Assembly (NCBI RefSeq): GCF_031551385.1
Contig: NZ_JAVBNS010000032.1
Location: forward strand, 1 to 64,000
Length of the DNA stretch: 64,000 nucleotides
Source: Anaerosporobacter sp031551385
GTDB lineage: Bacteria > Bacillota > Clostridia > Lachnospirales > Lachnospiraceae
Direction: 5' to 3'
The position numbers and the translations under genes were made by a program. The notes below the pieces were generated by a model, which saw only the letters and a program-made list of their open reading frames with translations, was not told the DNA's origin and made no database searches. The stretch's first letter is position 1. Every line of letters starts with the position of its first letter. This document shows, piece by piece, positions 8,914 to 18,802 of the stretch.

Positions 8914-9840
8914 GTGAGAGCAGGCACAACTCATAAGAGAACGAAAATTGGAAATCGCGAAAATGCAAACAAATCGGCATACGCTTTTCTTGCTCCATAC
9001 TTGATTTTATTTGCAACATTCATTATTGTTCCAATGGTAATTGCTATGGCATTATCTTTTACGAACTTTAATACGATTCAATTCCCTAGTTTTGTAGGAT
9101 TTCTGAATTATGTTAATCTTCTTACACGAGATGAGATATTTATGCAATATGTATTACCAAAAACCGTGTTATATGCATTAATTGTTGGGCCAGGTGGATA
9201 CATATTATCCTTTATCCTAGCATGGGCGTTAGCACAGATGTCAAAAGTTCCAAGAACAATCTTGGCATTGATTTTCTATTCACCAAGTATGACTTCTGGT
9301 GTTGCAATGACAGTATTATGGAAGATTATATTCAGTGGTGACCAAACTGGTTACTTAAACAGTTGGTTAATGCGTCTTGGAATTATTAATGAGCCGATTA
9401 TTTGGCTTATCGACGCTAGATTTTTACTTCCAATCGTTATTATTGTTGCATTATGGAGTAGTATGGGTGTAGGGTTCTTGGCCATGTTAGCAGGTATCTT
9501 GAATGCAGATGAGTCTCTATACGAGGCGGCTGCACTTGATGGTGTTAAGAATCGCTTTCAAGAGATGTGGTATATTACAATACCAACAATGAAACCACAG
9601 ATGTTATTTGGTGCGGTTATGGCAATCGTAGCAACATTCCAAAATGGTTTAATCGGTGTTCAGTTAGCAGGTGCGAATCCGACACCAAACTATGCAGCAC
9701 AGTTAATTGTTAACCATATTGAAGATTATGGATTTATCCGTTACGAGATGGGATATGCAGCAGCAGTTTCAGTAGTGTTACTTGGAATTGTTTGGACCTT
9801 CTCTACGATATCCAAGAAATTATTCCAAGAGAAAGACTAG
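8914..9840 (+). CDS. ABC sugar importer permease (MalF/UgpA type)
   Basis: Inner-membrane permease of a carbohydrate importer. GTG start at 8914 behind GGGAGG; the upstream gene ends 17 bp before. Six hydrophobic segments are visible and the EAA loop reads LYEAAALDGVKNRF, the coupling motif for the nucleotide-binding subunit. It partners with the permease at 9856 (15 bp gap). Substrate is inferred from the surrounding arabinan enzymes only. No ATPase gene is present in the operon. Confidence 0.85.
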   Translation: MRAGTTHKRTKIGNRENANKSAYAFLAPYLILFATFIIVPMVIAMALSFTNFNTIQFPSFVGFLNYVNLLTRDEIFMQYVLPKTVLYALIVGPGGYILSFILAWALAQMSKVPRTILALIFYSPSMTSGVAMTVLWKIIFSGDQTGYLNSWLMRLGIINEPIIWLIDARFLLPIVIIVALWSSMGVGFLAMLAGILNADESLYEAAALDGVKNRFQEMWYITIPTMKPQMLFGAVMAIVATFQNGLIGVQLAGANPTPNYAAQLIVNHIEDYGFIRYEMGYAAAVSVVLLGIVWTFSTISKKLFQEKD

Positions 9841-9855
9841 AGAGGAGGATTCAAA

Positions 9856-10728
9856 ATGGCTGGTTATAAAGGAAGTAATATTAATCCTAAGAAGTTTGAG
9901 AAGAGACAGATTAAAATTATTCTTGCAGTATTACCTTTAGCGCTGTTTATGCTTCTTCCGATTATATTCATATTCTGCCATGCGTTTAAACCAATGGATG
10001 AACTTTTCGCCTTCCCGCCAAAGTTCCTTGTAACAAGACCGACACTTGATAACTTTACGAAGTTGTTTAAAGCATCAGCAATGTCTGGTATTCCAATGAG
10101 TAGATATGTATTTAACAGTTTGATCGTAACAGTCGTTGTTGTACTTGGTTCTATCTTTTTATCAACAGCTTCTGGATTTGCGTTATCAAAACTTAAATTC
10201 AAATTAAAGAATACAATATTAGAAGTTAATAATATGGCGTTAATGTTTGTTCCCGTTGCAGTTATGATTCCTAGATACTTAACAATTAATGTTCTAGGAC
10301 TTACAGATACATATCTTGCACATATCTTGCCACTCCTTGCAATGCCAGTTAGTTTGTTCTTGGTAAAACAGTTTATTGACCAAGTACCAGATGCACTAAT
10401 TGAAGCGGCTTATATAGATGGAGCGACAGATTTAAGAGTTTACTTTAAGATCATATTACCAATGATTAAACCTGCAATTGCAACTTCTGCGATACTTGCA
10501 TTCCAACAAGTATGGGTTAACGTAGAAAGTTCGAACTTATATGTTAGTAATGAAGGTGTTAAAACATTAGCATTCTATATGAATACATTAATAGCAGCAA
10601 ATAATACTGTTGCAGGTCAAGGTGTTGCAGCAGCGGCAGCGTTAATCATGTTTGTGCCAAACTTAGTACTATTTATTATACTACAAAATAGTATCATGAA
10701 CACAATGGCTCATTCGGGTATGAAGTAG
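9856..10728 (+). CDS. ABC sugar importer permease (MalG/UgpE type)
   Basis: Second permease of the first pair, 290 residues with the six-helix MalG arrangement and EAA motif LIEAAYIDGATDL. AGAGGAGG lies upstream of its ATG. The next gene starts 14 bp downstream. In this pair the binding protein precedes the permeases, whereas in the second pair (14978-18581) it follows them, so two complete importer sets are interleaved with accessory genes in one operon. Confidence 0.85.
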   Translation: MAGYKGSNINPKKFEKRQIKIILAVLPLALFMLLPIIFIFCHAFKPMDELFAFPPKFLVTRPTLDNFTKLFKASAMSGIPMSRYVFNSLIVTVVVVLGSIFLSTASGFALSKLKFKLKNTILEVNNMALMFVPVAVMIPRYLTINVLGLTDTYLAHILPLLAMPVSLFLVKQFIDQVPDALIEAAYIDGATDLRVYFKIILPMIKPAIATSAILAFQQVWVNVESSNLYVSNEGVKTLAFYMNTLIAANNTVAGQGVAAAAALIMFVPNLVLFIILQNSIMNTMAHSGMK

Positions 10729-10742
10729 AGGGGGGAAAGCAA

Positions 10743-12782
10743 GTGAGTAAGAAAAGATTAAGAAGCGCGCTGGTTTTGTTAACAGCAGCAATTGCATTAC
10801 TAACACCTGTATTATCCGAAGCGTCTACTCCATATAAAACTTATACAATGGACGGATATGGATATGTGTCAGAGACACAAAGTGCTTATTCTCCAGATTC
10901 TTCAATCACTAAAATCGGAGATTACTCATTTTCTTCACCTTCTGATATGGTCGTAACGGATGATGGATTTGTGTATGTAGCTGATACTGGAAACAAAAGA
11001 ATTTTGATTTCGGATTTGGAAGGAAATTATGTAAATACAGTAGGAGAAGGAGAGCTAGTTGCTCCTACAGGTATCTATGTAACAGAAGATAAGACATTAT
11101 ATGTTGCGGATAAAGATGGGAAAAAGGTAGTTGTTTATAATAGTGCAGGCGTTAAGATTAACGAGTATGGAAAACCTGATCACCCATTGTATGGTGGAAA
11201 AGTAGATTTTAAGCCACAGAAAATCGTTGTTAACAGAAGTGGAAATATGTATATCATCTGTGAAGGAAATACAAACGGTATCGTTCAGATTTCACCAACA
11301 GATGGAGGAACATTCATTGGATACTTTGGTACGAACTATACATCAGTAACATTGTTACAAATGTTCCAAAGAATGATTTTTACAGATGAACAAAAGGCGA
11401 AGATGTTAAGTAACCTTCCTTCAACACCTACAAACTTGTCGGTTGATGAACAAGGGCTAATCTACACAGTTACGCAAGGTGAGAATATAGCAACACTTAA
11501 AAAGTTGAATATCGCAGGTAATAACTTAATTGAGCCAGATGCTTATGATGAGTTGCCAGCAGCGGTTACAACAGGAAACTTTGAGAATATATTCGTAGCT
11601 TCTCAAGATGGTTACATCTATGAATACAGTGATGATGGTGAAATGCTTTTTGTATTTGGTGGTCGTGATGATGGTAGAGGAAGAATCGGTCTATGTGGTA
11701 GAGTAGTTGCAATGGGAATTGATCCAAACAACAGAATCTACGTATTAGATGGTGAGAAACAACAGATTCATATCTTCAAACCAACCGAGTTTACAAACTT
11801 ACTTCATGAAGCATTATATCTATACGGAAAAGGTAGATATACAGAAAGTAAAGAACCATTAACAAAAGTACTTGAAATGAATAGTTTGTTTGACTATGCC
11901 AATAAGGCAATGGGAAGAGCTTACTACCAAGAAGAAAATTATTCAGAAGCATTACGCTATGCAAGACTTGCAAAAGATTGGACTGGATATTCTAATGCAT
12001 TCTGGGAAATCAGAAATGATTGGATTAGAGAAAACCTAATTATAAGTATCGTAATCATTGTAGTTCTTCTTGGAATCATTACATTCCTAAAGAGAAAGAA
12101 AGACTCCATTGGCTTCCTTGTAGCAATACGTAATAAGACAGCAGGCTTTAAAGAAAGAAGATTGATTAGTCAATTACGATATGCACCACAATTTATGAAA
12201 CACCCATTTGATGGATGCTACGCAGTAAAGAGAGAAGGAAAAGATTCTTATCTTTGCGCTAACATTATCTTGGCAGGTGTAATCGTACTAAGCATTATTG
12301 GTAAATATGGTTGTGGTTTCTTATTAAAGAACGTTAGAGATGGATATTACGATTTAGTTGGAGATATCGGTAAAGTAGTAATCATATTCCTTGTACTTAT
12401 TGTTTGTAACTACTTAATGTGTACAATCAATGATGGTGAAAGTAAATTCCGCCAATTATATTGTGGATATGCATATGCATTAACTCCTTATCTATTCTTT
12501 AAACCAGTAGGAATTATACTTAGTAATGTAGTAACATTCAGTGAAGTATTCCTTGTAGAATTTACATACTACTTTATGTATGCTTGGATTTTGATTCTAT
12601 TGTTTATTGCATTAAAAGAGATAAACAATTACTCGTTTAAAGAAAGTATTAAGAATATCTTGCTTACAGCATTTACCGTATTAATCGTAGCATTAGTAGC
12701 ATTTATCCTATACATCTTGTTCTCACAAGTTGTTGAATTCGTAGTTAAAATAGTCGGAGAGGTGGCGTATCGATTTGAATAA
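10743..12782 (+). CDS. Signal peptide, NHL beta-propeller, TPR and Yip1-type membrane protein
   Basis: A membrane-anchored extracellular sensor or scaffold of unknown function. GTG start behind GAGGGGGG. A signal peptide (to about residue 27) leads into NHL-type repeats (about 50-345; repeated FVYVADTGN, LYVADKDG and IYVLDGEKQ blades), then TPR-like helices (about 350-425), a transmembrane helix near 435-452, and a C-terminal multi-helix membrane region resembling the Yip1 domain (about 500-679). The order places the propeller outside. From memory, Yip1, DUF5696 and large binding-protein genes recur together with sugar permeases in Paenibacillus and Lachnospiraceae; this is unverified here. 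It may hold the non-lipidated binding protein near the permeases. Confidence 0.7.
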   Translation: MSKKRLRSALVLLTAAIALLTPVLSEASTPYKTYTMDGYGYVSETQSAYSPDSSITKIGDYSFSSPSDMVVTDDGFVYVADTGNKRILISDLEGNYVNTVGEGELVAPTGIYVTEDKTLYVADKDGKKVVVYNSAGVKINEYGKPDHPLYGGKVDFKPQKIVVNRSGNMYIICEGNTNGIVQISPTDGGTFIGYFGTNYTSVTLLQMFQRMIFTDEQKAKMLSNLPSTPTNLSVDEQGLIYTVTQGENIATLKKLNIAGNNLIEPDAYDELPAAVTTGNFENIFVASQDGYIYEYSDDGEMLFVFGGRDDGRGRIGLCGRVVAMGIDPNNRIYVLDGEKQQIHIFKPTEFTNLLHEALYLYGKGRYTESKEPLTKVLEMNSLFDYANKAMGRAYYQEENYSEALRYARLAKDWTGYSNAFWEIRNDWIRENLIISIVIIVVLLGIITFLKRKKDSIGFLVAIRNKTAGFKERRLISQLRYAPQFMKHPFDGCYAVKREGKDSYLCANIILAGVIVLSIIGKYGCGFLLKNVRDGYYDLVGDIGKVVIIFLVLIVCNYLMCTINDGESKFRQLYCGYAYALTPYLFFKPVGIILSNVVTFSEVFLVEFTYYFMYAWILILLFIALKEINNYSFKESIKNILLTAFTVLIVALVAFILYILFSQVVEFVVKIVGEVAYRFE

Positions 12783-14976
12783 AATAAAAAATTGTATATT
12801 AGCAGTAACTATGTTGCTATTGTTAGCGTTACTTCCTGGACTTGGCAATTCAACAGTTGTTAAGGCGGAAGAGTATATCGTTAGTGAAAATAATGCACAG
12901 ACAATTAAGGATCACAAATTAATTGCTGAAAACGATAATTATCAGCTTTATCTATATGAAGACACACTTTCAATTATTATTCGAGATAAAAAAACTGGTA
13001 CAATTATGGAATCCACAGTGACAGAAGACGATGGAAAGAGTAATGCATCTTGGAAGAACTTCATGCAATCAGGAATTGTATTAGAAGTAATTGATAACGT
13101 GTCTACACAGCTTACAAGAGCAAGCCTACTTGAAGGTGCAAAAGTAAGTGTACAGACAACAGGGAATGGATTCGCAGCAGATGTTACTTATGAAAAATAT
13201 GGCTTTTCTTATAAAGTAAATGTAGCATTAACAGATGATGGATTTTCAGTAGAGATTCCTGATGACTCCATTATGGAAGAGAATGCACAATATAAGATTG
13301 GTAATATCTATGTATATCCTTTCATGGGAAATACATACCTAGGTGACAGAAGTGGTTATATGTTAATTCCAGATGGAAATGGTGCAATTATTAATCTGGA
13401 AAATAATGATGGAAAATATGCTTCAGGCTTTTCACAAAAAGTATATGGCGATAACATTGGTTTCAATGAATCTTATGTATTGTCATTATTCTGGGGACAA
13501 TTCCAAACAGTAAATGATGCAGAGATGATTATGGCACCTGTATTTGGAATGGTTCATTCAGATTCTCAAATGGCTTATCTAGGAATCATTGAAGAAGGCG
13601 AATACGATGCAACCATTGAAGCGTATCCAAATGGTGCTTATACAAATTACAACTGGATTACTTCAAAGTTCCGTTTACGTCAAGTATATGTACAACCAAC
13701 TAGTAAATCAGGTGGTTCTACAGATAAAGTTGAAGCAGATCGTACACATAGTAACATTAAAGTTAGATATGCATTCACAAGAGGCGAAGAAGCAGACTAT
13801 ACAGGTTTAGCAAAAGTTTACCGTAACTATTTATTAGAAAAACAAGAAATTGTAAAGCAAGATGATGCTTTTAAGATTCGCCTTGATTTTCTTGGAAGTG
13901 ATATTAAGAAATGGTTTATCTTCAATGTATCTGTTCCAATGACTACAACAAAGCAATTAAAAGAAATTATCGAAGATTTACAACAAGAAAATGTAACAGA
14001 CATTCTTGCCATCTATAAAGGTTGGCAAAAAGGTGGAATTAACTCTGTTCCGATTACGAAGTATAAAGCAGATTCAAAACTTGGTGGTACAAGAAAGCTT
14101 ACGAATCTCGTTAAAGATTTAGAAGAGATGGGAATTAAACTTTATCTATACCAAGATGGCCTTCGAGCTAATCCAGATACAAGTAATACTACATTCAATG
14201 TTGTAAAGAGAATTGATAAACGTCTATTTGAAGAAGACACATACAAAGATGTATTCGAAAAAATGGTTTATCTTACTCCAACAAAGAGTGCTTCTAATAT
14301 TAAAAACTTGTTAAAGACGTATACGAAAAAAGGTGTTGATAACATCGCTCTTGCAGGTATCACAAATGAATTGTTCTCTTACACATATAGTGGAAGTACA
14401 TATGGTAGAGTAGATACCGCTAATGTATATAATGATCTTTTGAATACAATGAGCGAGAGCACAGATTTAATTTTAGATGAGCCATTTGCTTACTTATGGA
14501 AGTATGCAAGTGCATTGTATAACATTCCAGTTGGTTCTTCTGATTATATCTTTGTTGACGAAGACGTTCCATTTTTATCAATTGTATTAAAAGGTATTAT
14601 GCCTCTATATAGTGATTATGTTAATTTTGAAGCTGATAAACAAGAGAACTTCCTTAAACTTGTAGAAACTGGTATCAGTCCTTCCTTCTACTTAACATAT
14701 GAGGATACATCAAAATTAATATATACAAATTCTTGTGATCTCTATTCTGCAAAGTATAGTGTTTATAAGAAAGATGTAGTTGAGTATTATACAAAGTTAA
14801 AAGAAGTAAACAATGCAGTACAGGGTGCTTGCATTGAGAACCATGAAAAACCACAAGAAAATGTAGCAGTTGTTACTTACGATAACGGCGTAAAGATTTA
14901 TGTAAACTACAATAGTTATGCTGTTTCGCTTGATGGAGTTACAGTTGATGGCATGTCTTATAGGGTAGGTGAATGA
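12775..14976 (+). CDS. DUF5696-type secreted protein of sugar-transport operon
   Basis: 733 residues with a signal peptide ending near VVKAEE and no lipobox, so secreted or surface-associated. The TTG start at 12775 overlaps the upstream gene by 8 bp, with GGAGAGG about 12 nt before it. The first ~330 residues look beta-rich. About 390-640 has the alternating strand/helix pattern of a TIM-barrel hydrolase (DILAIYKGW, KLYLYQDG, TDLILDEPF), but no catalytic residues can be assigned. Overall it matches my memory of DUF5696. Translational overlap on both sides suggests a stoichiometric role with the permeases. It could be an inactive carbohydrate-binding barrel or an unrecognised glycosidase. Confidence 0.65.
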   Translation: MNKIKNCILAVTMLLLLALLPGLGNSTVVKAEEYIVSENNAQTIKDHKLIAENDNYQLYLYEDTLSIIIRDKKTGTIMESTVTEDDGKSNASWKNFMQSGIVLEVIDNVSTQLTRASLLEGAKVSVQTTGNGFAADVTYEKYGFSYKVNVALTDDGFSVEIPDDSIMEENAQYKIGNIYVYPFMGNTYLGDRSGYMLIPDGNGAIINLENNDGKYASGFSQKVYGDNIGFNESYVLSLFWGQFQTVNDAEMIMAPVFGMVHSDSQMAYLGIIEEGEYDATIEAYPNGAYTNYNWITSKFRLRQVYVQPTSKSGGSTDKVEADRTHSNIKVRYAFTRGEEADYTGLAKVYRNYLLEKQEIVKQDDAFKIRLDFLGSDIKKWFIFNVSVPMTTTKQLKEIIEDLQQENVTDILAIYKGWQKGGINSVPITKYKADSKLGGTRKLTNLVKDLEEMGIKLYLYQDGLRANPDTSNTTFNVVKRIDKRLFEEDTYKDVFEKMVYLTPTKSASNIKNLLKTYTKKGVDNIALAGITNELFSYTYSGSTYGRVDTANVYNDLLNTMSESTDLILDEPFAYLWKYASALYNIPVGSSDYIFVDEDVPFLSIVLKGIMPLYSDYVNFEADKQENFLKLVETGISPSFYLTYEDTSKLIYTNSCDLYSAKYSVYKKDVVEYYTKLKEVNNAVQGACIENHEKPQENVAVVTYDNGVKIYVNYNSYAVSLDGVTVDGMSYRVGE

Positions 14977-14977
14977 A

Positions 14978-15973
14978 ATGAGTAGAGAAAAGACAGTAAA
15001 AAGAAAACCTGGACAGCTGAAAAAGAGAGAGGAACGCGTTGGTTACTTATTCGTGTTCCCATGGATTATCGGTATGTTACTGTTTGTAATATATCCATTG
15101 ATACAATCATTTCAGTATGCATTCTATAAGATTAAAATGACACCAAAAGGAAGAATACTGAACTGGGTAGGTATGCAGAACTACCGTGATATCTGGCAAA
15201 AGGATGTAACGTTTCCTACGGAGTTAGCAGGTTATGCAATGAATACACTTTTAGCTGTACCAGTAATCGTAGTATTCGCATTAATTATTGCATTACTTTT
15301 AAATAGTAAGATTCGTTTTAAAGGGTTCTTCCGATTAATATTCTTCTTACCAGTTATTATTGCCAGTGGTCCTGTTATGGCACAGTTAGCAGACCAAGGA
15401 GCAGCAACAATTCCATCAATGAACTCAGTAATGATTGAGCAGTTCTTAAATGGTTTTCTACCAGGAATGATTGCAGATGCAATTGCAAACCTGTTTTCAA
15501 ACATGATTATGATCTTGTGGTATTCGGGAGTACAGATTCTGTTATTCTTAGCAGCAATACAAAAGATTGATAAATCATTATATGAAGCAGCTAGAATTGA
15601 TGGTAGTTCAACTTGGGAAGAGTTTTGGAAAATTACACTTCCAACAATTAAATCAATGATATTATTAGCAGCAGTATATACCGTTATCTTCTTATCAAAC
15701 AATGAACAGAACAGCTTAATTGTATTAATTCAAAGTGCAATGTTTGATGTTAGTAGAGGATATGGTTACGCATCAGCGATGGCTTGGATGTATGCGATTA
15801 TCGTAACAGCAATTGTAGCATTTGTAGCAGTCTTATTAATTACAAAGAAAGACGTTTATGCTAAGAAAGAAAAAGCATACAAAAAAGAAGTAAGAAAGCA
15901 AAATAGAACATTAGCAAGAGTTCAAAGAAAGGGGGCAAGGTATGAACATAAAAGGCAGAAAACTAACAATTAA
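14978..15973 (+). CDS. ABC sugar importer permease, second pair (MalF type)
   Basis: ATG at 14978 is preferred because TAGGTGA lies just upstream; an in-frame GTG at 14969 is the alternative. The upstream stop codon overlaps this region. Six membrane segments and the EAA motif LYEAARIDGSSTWEEF mark it as a carbohydrate permease. The C-terminus is a very basic tail of about 40 residues after the last helix (KKEKAYKKEVRKQNRT) whose coding sequence overlaps the next gene by 32 bp. That tail is cytosolic by topology and may contact the ATPase or nucleic acid; this is inference. Confidence 0.84.
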   Translation: MSREKTVKRKPGQLKKREERVGYLFVFPWIIGMLLFVIYPLIQSFQYAFYKIKMTPKGRILNWVGMQNYRDIWQKDVTFPTELAGYAMNTLLAVPVIVVFALIIALLLNSKIRFKGFFRLIFFLPVIIASGPVMAQLADQGAATIPSMNSVMIEQFLNGFLPGMIADAIANLFSNMIMILWYSGVQILLFLAAIQKIDKSLYEAARIDGSSTWEEFWKITLPTIKSMILLAAVYTVIFLSNNEQNSLIVLIQSAMFDVSRGYGYASAMAWMYAIIVTAIVAFVAVLLITKKDVYAKKEKAYKKEVRKQNRTLARVQRKGARYEHKRQKTNN

Positions 15974-16901
15974 CCGAGACAAAGCAAAGAAATTTATCTT
16001 TGGTACGAAAGACAAGCAAGGTTTTGGGAAAATGACAGTTGTATATGCATTATTAATCTGCATTGGATTTGTTTACCTGTACCCACTACTTTACATGATT
16101 AGTAGAAGCTTTATGCCAATTGATGATTTGCTTGATACTTCCGTAGACTGGATACCAAGTACCTTATATGTAAAGAACTATATCGATGCAGCGAAATCAA
16201 TGAACTTCTGGAAAACATTTGGTCAATCTGTCATTATAGCTGGATTACCTACATTATTAAACGTTGTAATGTGTGCCATTATAGGATATGGTTTTGCAAG
16301 ATATAATTTTAAAGGGAAAAAATTAATGTTAGGAATATTAATCTTCTCTTTTATCTTACCATCACAGGTAACAATGATGCCAAACTATGTATGGTATTCT
16401 GATTTAAAGATTTTAAATTCTTTGAAAGCGTTTATATTCCCAGCAGCACTGGGACAGGGATTAAAGAGCCAGATATTTATACTGATATTCTTTAACTTCT
16501 TTAGTCAAGTTCCACAGGCACTGATAGAAGCAGCAAAAATAGATGGTGCAGGACATTTTAAATCATTTATGAAGATTGCATTACCATCAGCAGCACCAGC
16601 GATATTGGTTGTATTCCTATTCTCAATTGTTTGGTATTGGAATGAATCATATCTAACACAATTATATGTATGTGGTGCTGTATCAAAGAGTGATTGGAGT
16701 ACACTTGTTGTATCCTTGAAGAACTTTGCGGACTCCTACACGAGTCAGGCGAGCGTCTCGGGCAACGGTATGGTAAGTTTGAACGAATCCATTAAGATGT
16801 CAGGAACAATGCTTAGTATATTACCACTACTCATTATGTACTTCGTACTTCAACGTCAATTCGTTGAAAGTCTTGATAGAACTGGTATTACTGGTGAATA
16901 A
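15942..16901 (+). CDS. ABC sugar importer permease, second pair (MalG type)
   Basis: 319 residues; the ATG follows AAAGGGGG inside the end of the preceding gene. EAA motif LIEAAKIDGAGHF and six membrane segments are visible. It is followed by a 54-nt stem-loop and then the lipoprotein binding protein at 17025. With 14978 it forms the second importer channel of the locus, so the operon encodes four permease subunits in all. Confidence 0.85.
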   Translation: MNIKGRKLTINRDKAKKFIFGTKDKQGFGKMTVVYALLICIGFVYLYPLLYMISRSFMPIDDLLDTSVDWIPSTLYVKNYIDAAKSMNFWKTFGQSVIIAGLPTLLNVVMCAIIGYGFARYNFKGKKLMLGILIFSFILPSQVTMMPNYVWYSDLKILNSLKAFIFPAALGQGLKSQIFILIFFNFFSQVPQALIEAAKIDGAGHFKSFMKIALPSAAPAILVVFLFSIVWYWNESYLTQLYVCGAVSKSDWSTLVVSLKNFADSYTSQASVSGNGMVSLNESIKMSGTMLSILPLLIMYFVLQRQFVESLDRTGITGE

Positions 16902-16954
16902 TTATCTGATGCCCCTTTTACGTATTGGGCTAAGGAAAAGGGGCGAAAGATAAT
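16901..16954 (+). promoter_or_regulatory. Two-part stem-loop between permease and binding-protein genes
   Basis: ATTATCT (16901-16907) pairs with AGATAAT (16948-16954) and GCCCCTTTT (16911-16919) pairs with AAAAGGGGC (16936-16944), separated by symmetric 3-nt internal loops. No T-run follows. Stem-loops at permease/binding-protein junctions commonly protect the more abundant binding-protein mRNA, which would fit here, but a partial terminator with a new start before 17025 is also possible. Confidence 0.65.
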
Positions 16955-17024
16955 TCATCATTCATTAGAAATATAGAGCAATTGCTCAAACATGGTGTAT
17001 TTAAAAAAAGGAGGGTTTTTTATT

Positions 17025-18581
17025 ATGAGAAAAATGAAAAAATTCATGAGTCTTTTAGTAGCAACAGCAATGTGTGTTGGAATGCTTAGTGGATGTGCAG
17101 GATCATCTGGCAACAAAGACAACAACACAAAAGCAAACACACAAGAACAAACAGATACTACAAACAACACAGCAACAGATGATGCAACAACACCAGATAC
17201 AACAGGTGATGATGCAGCAACAGATCCAGTAGCAAGTACATTACCAGAAATGACAACAGAGAACATTACATTAACTTATGTTCACTTTGATAACGATCCA
17301 CTTGTTCAATTTCTTGCTGAAAAGTTCATGGAAAAATATCCAAACATCAAAGTTGAAACACAATACTATCCAGCAGACGGAGAATATAACAATACATTAC
17401 TTAACATGGTTAACAATGGTGAAACTCCAGACTGTATGATGATTCTTGGTAACTGTGATTTCGCATTATCAAATCAATTACTTGGTGATATGACAGCATA
17501 CTGGGAAGCAGATGCTGAAAACAACAACATTCTTCCTACAATTAACGAAGCAAAAATGGGATACTACGGAACAGACGTAAAATACGGAACTCCAATGAAA
17601 TTCTTCCCAGATGCAATTTATGCAGATATGGCAGTATTCGAAAAAATGAACGTAGATATGCCTTCAACAAGCTGGACTTGGGATGAAATGATCAACTCAA
17701 TCAAAGCAGTTACTTCTCCAAGTGATGGAATCTACGGATTCAATCAATATCATTCACTTGTAACTTACTATCCAGTAGCAGCAGATCCAAACTGTATCGG
17801 TGAATTCGGTTGGGATGGAACTTCATTCAACATGGAAAACTGGGCAAAAGGTGTTAACCAATGGGCAGAACTTGTAAACGGTAAATATCATGCACCATTC
17901 TGGGATACAGATGAAAATGAAGCTTGGACAGGCGATAGAACAGCTTGGGCTGGTTCAACAGGAAAAATTGGTTTCCAATTAGATGCTTGGTGGACTTACC
18001 TTAACTTATTTGATACAGATGAATGGAAAGAAAAAGGTATTGAATTCGTTCCTTACACAACTCCTGTAGTGGAAGGTTCTGGATCTAAGAACGTATTTGG
18101 TGTACTTGACTTTGGTGGTATTTCATCAGGAACAGAAAACCCAAGAGAAGCTTACGAATTATTAAAATGGATGGGCTGGGGAGCAGAAGGTTGGACTTAC
18201 AAAGTTGAAGGTTACAAAACTTTAACAGCAGCAGATGGTACTCCAATTTACAAACAATCTATGCCACTTCCAATTACATTAGATGAAACTGTATGGGCTG
18301 GAATCAAAGAATTCTATCCATCAGCAACAAAAGCAAATCCTACAGAAGCAGACTTAAAATATGGTCCATATTTTGATGCATTCTTTGAAAAATGTATTAA
18401 CGTAATTCCTTTTGGTGATACTCAAATCCCAGGATTCGTTACTTTCATTGCTGAAGCATACGCTGGAATCGAAGATTCTGTTCGTATCGATGGAAAGAAC
18501 GCAGCTGACTATGTAAGCGAATTAGAGCAAAAAGCAAACGAATACAACAAAGCAGCTTTATCTGAATGTTTTGGACAATAA
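17025..18581 (+). CDS. Lipoprotein sugar-binding protein of ABC importer
   Basis: ATG at 17025 lies 9 nt after GGAGGG; the signal peptide ends in lipobox MLSGC (Cys24). A Thr/Asn/Asp-rich linker (about residues 27-70) tethers a family 1 solute-binding domain (VHFDNDPLVQFLAEKFMEKYP at its start, a Trp-rich binding region around TSWTWDEM and LDAWWTYLNLFD). Codon use is noticeably more biased toward a few preferred codons than in neighbouring genes, as expected for a highly expressed binding protein. It should serve the permease pair at 14978-16901, probably for arabino-oligosaccharides. A terminator-like structure follows. Confidence 0.85.
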   Translation: MRKMKKFMSLLVATAMCVGMLSGCAGSSGNKDNNTKANTQEQTDTTNNTATDDATTPDTTGDDAATDPVASTLPEMTTENITLTYVHFDNDPLVQFLAEKFMEKYPNIKVETQYYPADGEYNNTLLNMVNNGETPDCMMILGNCDFALSNQLLGDMTAYWEADAENNNILPTINEAKMGYYGTDVKYGTPMKFFPDAIYADMAVFEKMNVDMPSTSWTWDEMINSIKAVTSPSDGIYGFNQYHSLVTYYPVAADPNCIGEFGWDGTSFNMENWAKGVNQWAELVNGKYHAPFWDTDENEAWTGDRTAWAGSTGKIGFQLDAWWTYLNLFDTDEWKEKGIEFVPYTTPVVEGSGSKNVFGVLDFGGISSGTENPREAYELLKWMGWGAEGWTYKVEGYKTLTAADGTPIYKQSMPLPITLDETVWAGIKEFYPSATKANPTEADLKYGPYFDAFFEKCINVIPFGDTQIPGFVTFIAEAYAGIEDSVRIDGKNAADYVSELEQKANEYNKAALSECFGQ

Positions 18582-18618
18582 TTAAATTGGGATTTTCAAT
18601 TTAATTAAGTAATAATTG

Positions 18619-18679
18619 CTCCATACCTTCACATAGCGATATAAGATGCTATGCACTTATGTGTGTGAATGGTATGGAG
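18619..18679 (+). terminator. Branched stem-loop, likely terminator of the transport operon
   Basis: CTCCATACC (18619-18627) pairs with GGTATGGAG (18671-18679), extended by TTCACA/TGTGAA inside. A smaller ATAGC/GCTAT hairpin sits in the loop. TATTTT follows, a weak U-tract. Either a terminator or a 3'-end stabiliser. Confidence 0.55.
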
Positions 18680-18742
18680 TATTTTAAGTATGAGAACACT
18701 TTTCTAAGGAGTAGTGTGTTACCTCATTTCTGTAAAATGCAC

Positions 18743-18768
18743 TTTATCTCAGATTCAAATGAGATAAA
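18743..18768 (+). promoter_or_regulatory. 9-bp inverted repeat upstream of abfA
   Basis: TTTATCTCA (18743-18751) and TGAGATAAA (18760-18768) form a perfect dyad with 8-nt spacing, 35 bp before the abfA start. It could be an operator or a leader hairpin. No convincing -35/-10 pair was found in 18680-18742. Confidence 0.4.
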
Positions 18769-18802
18769 ACACTAAATTTTAGAATGGAAAGGATGACTTA
18801 CT

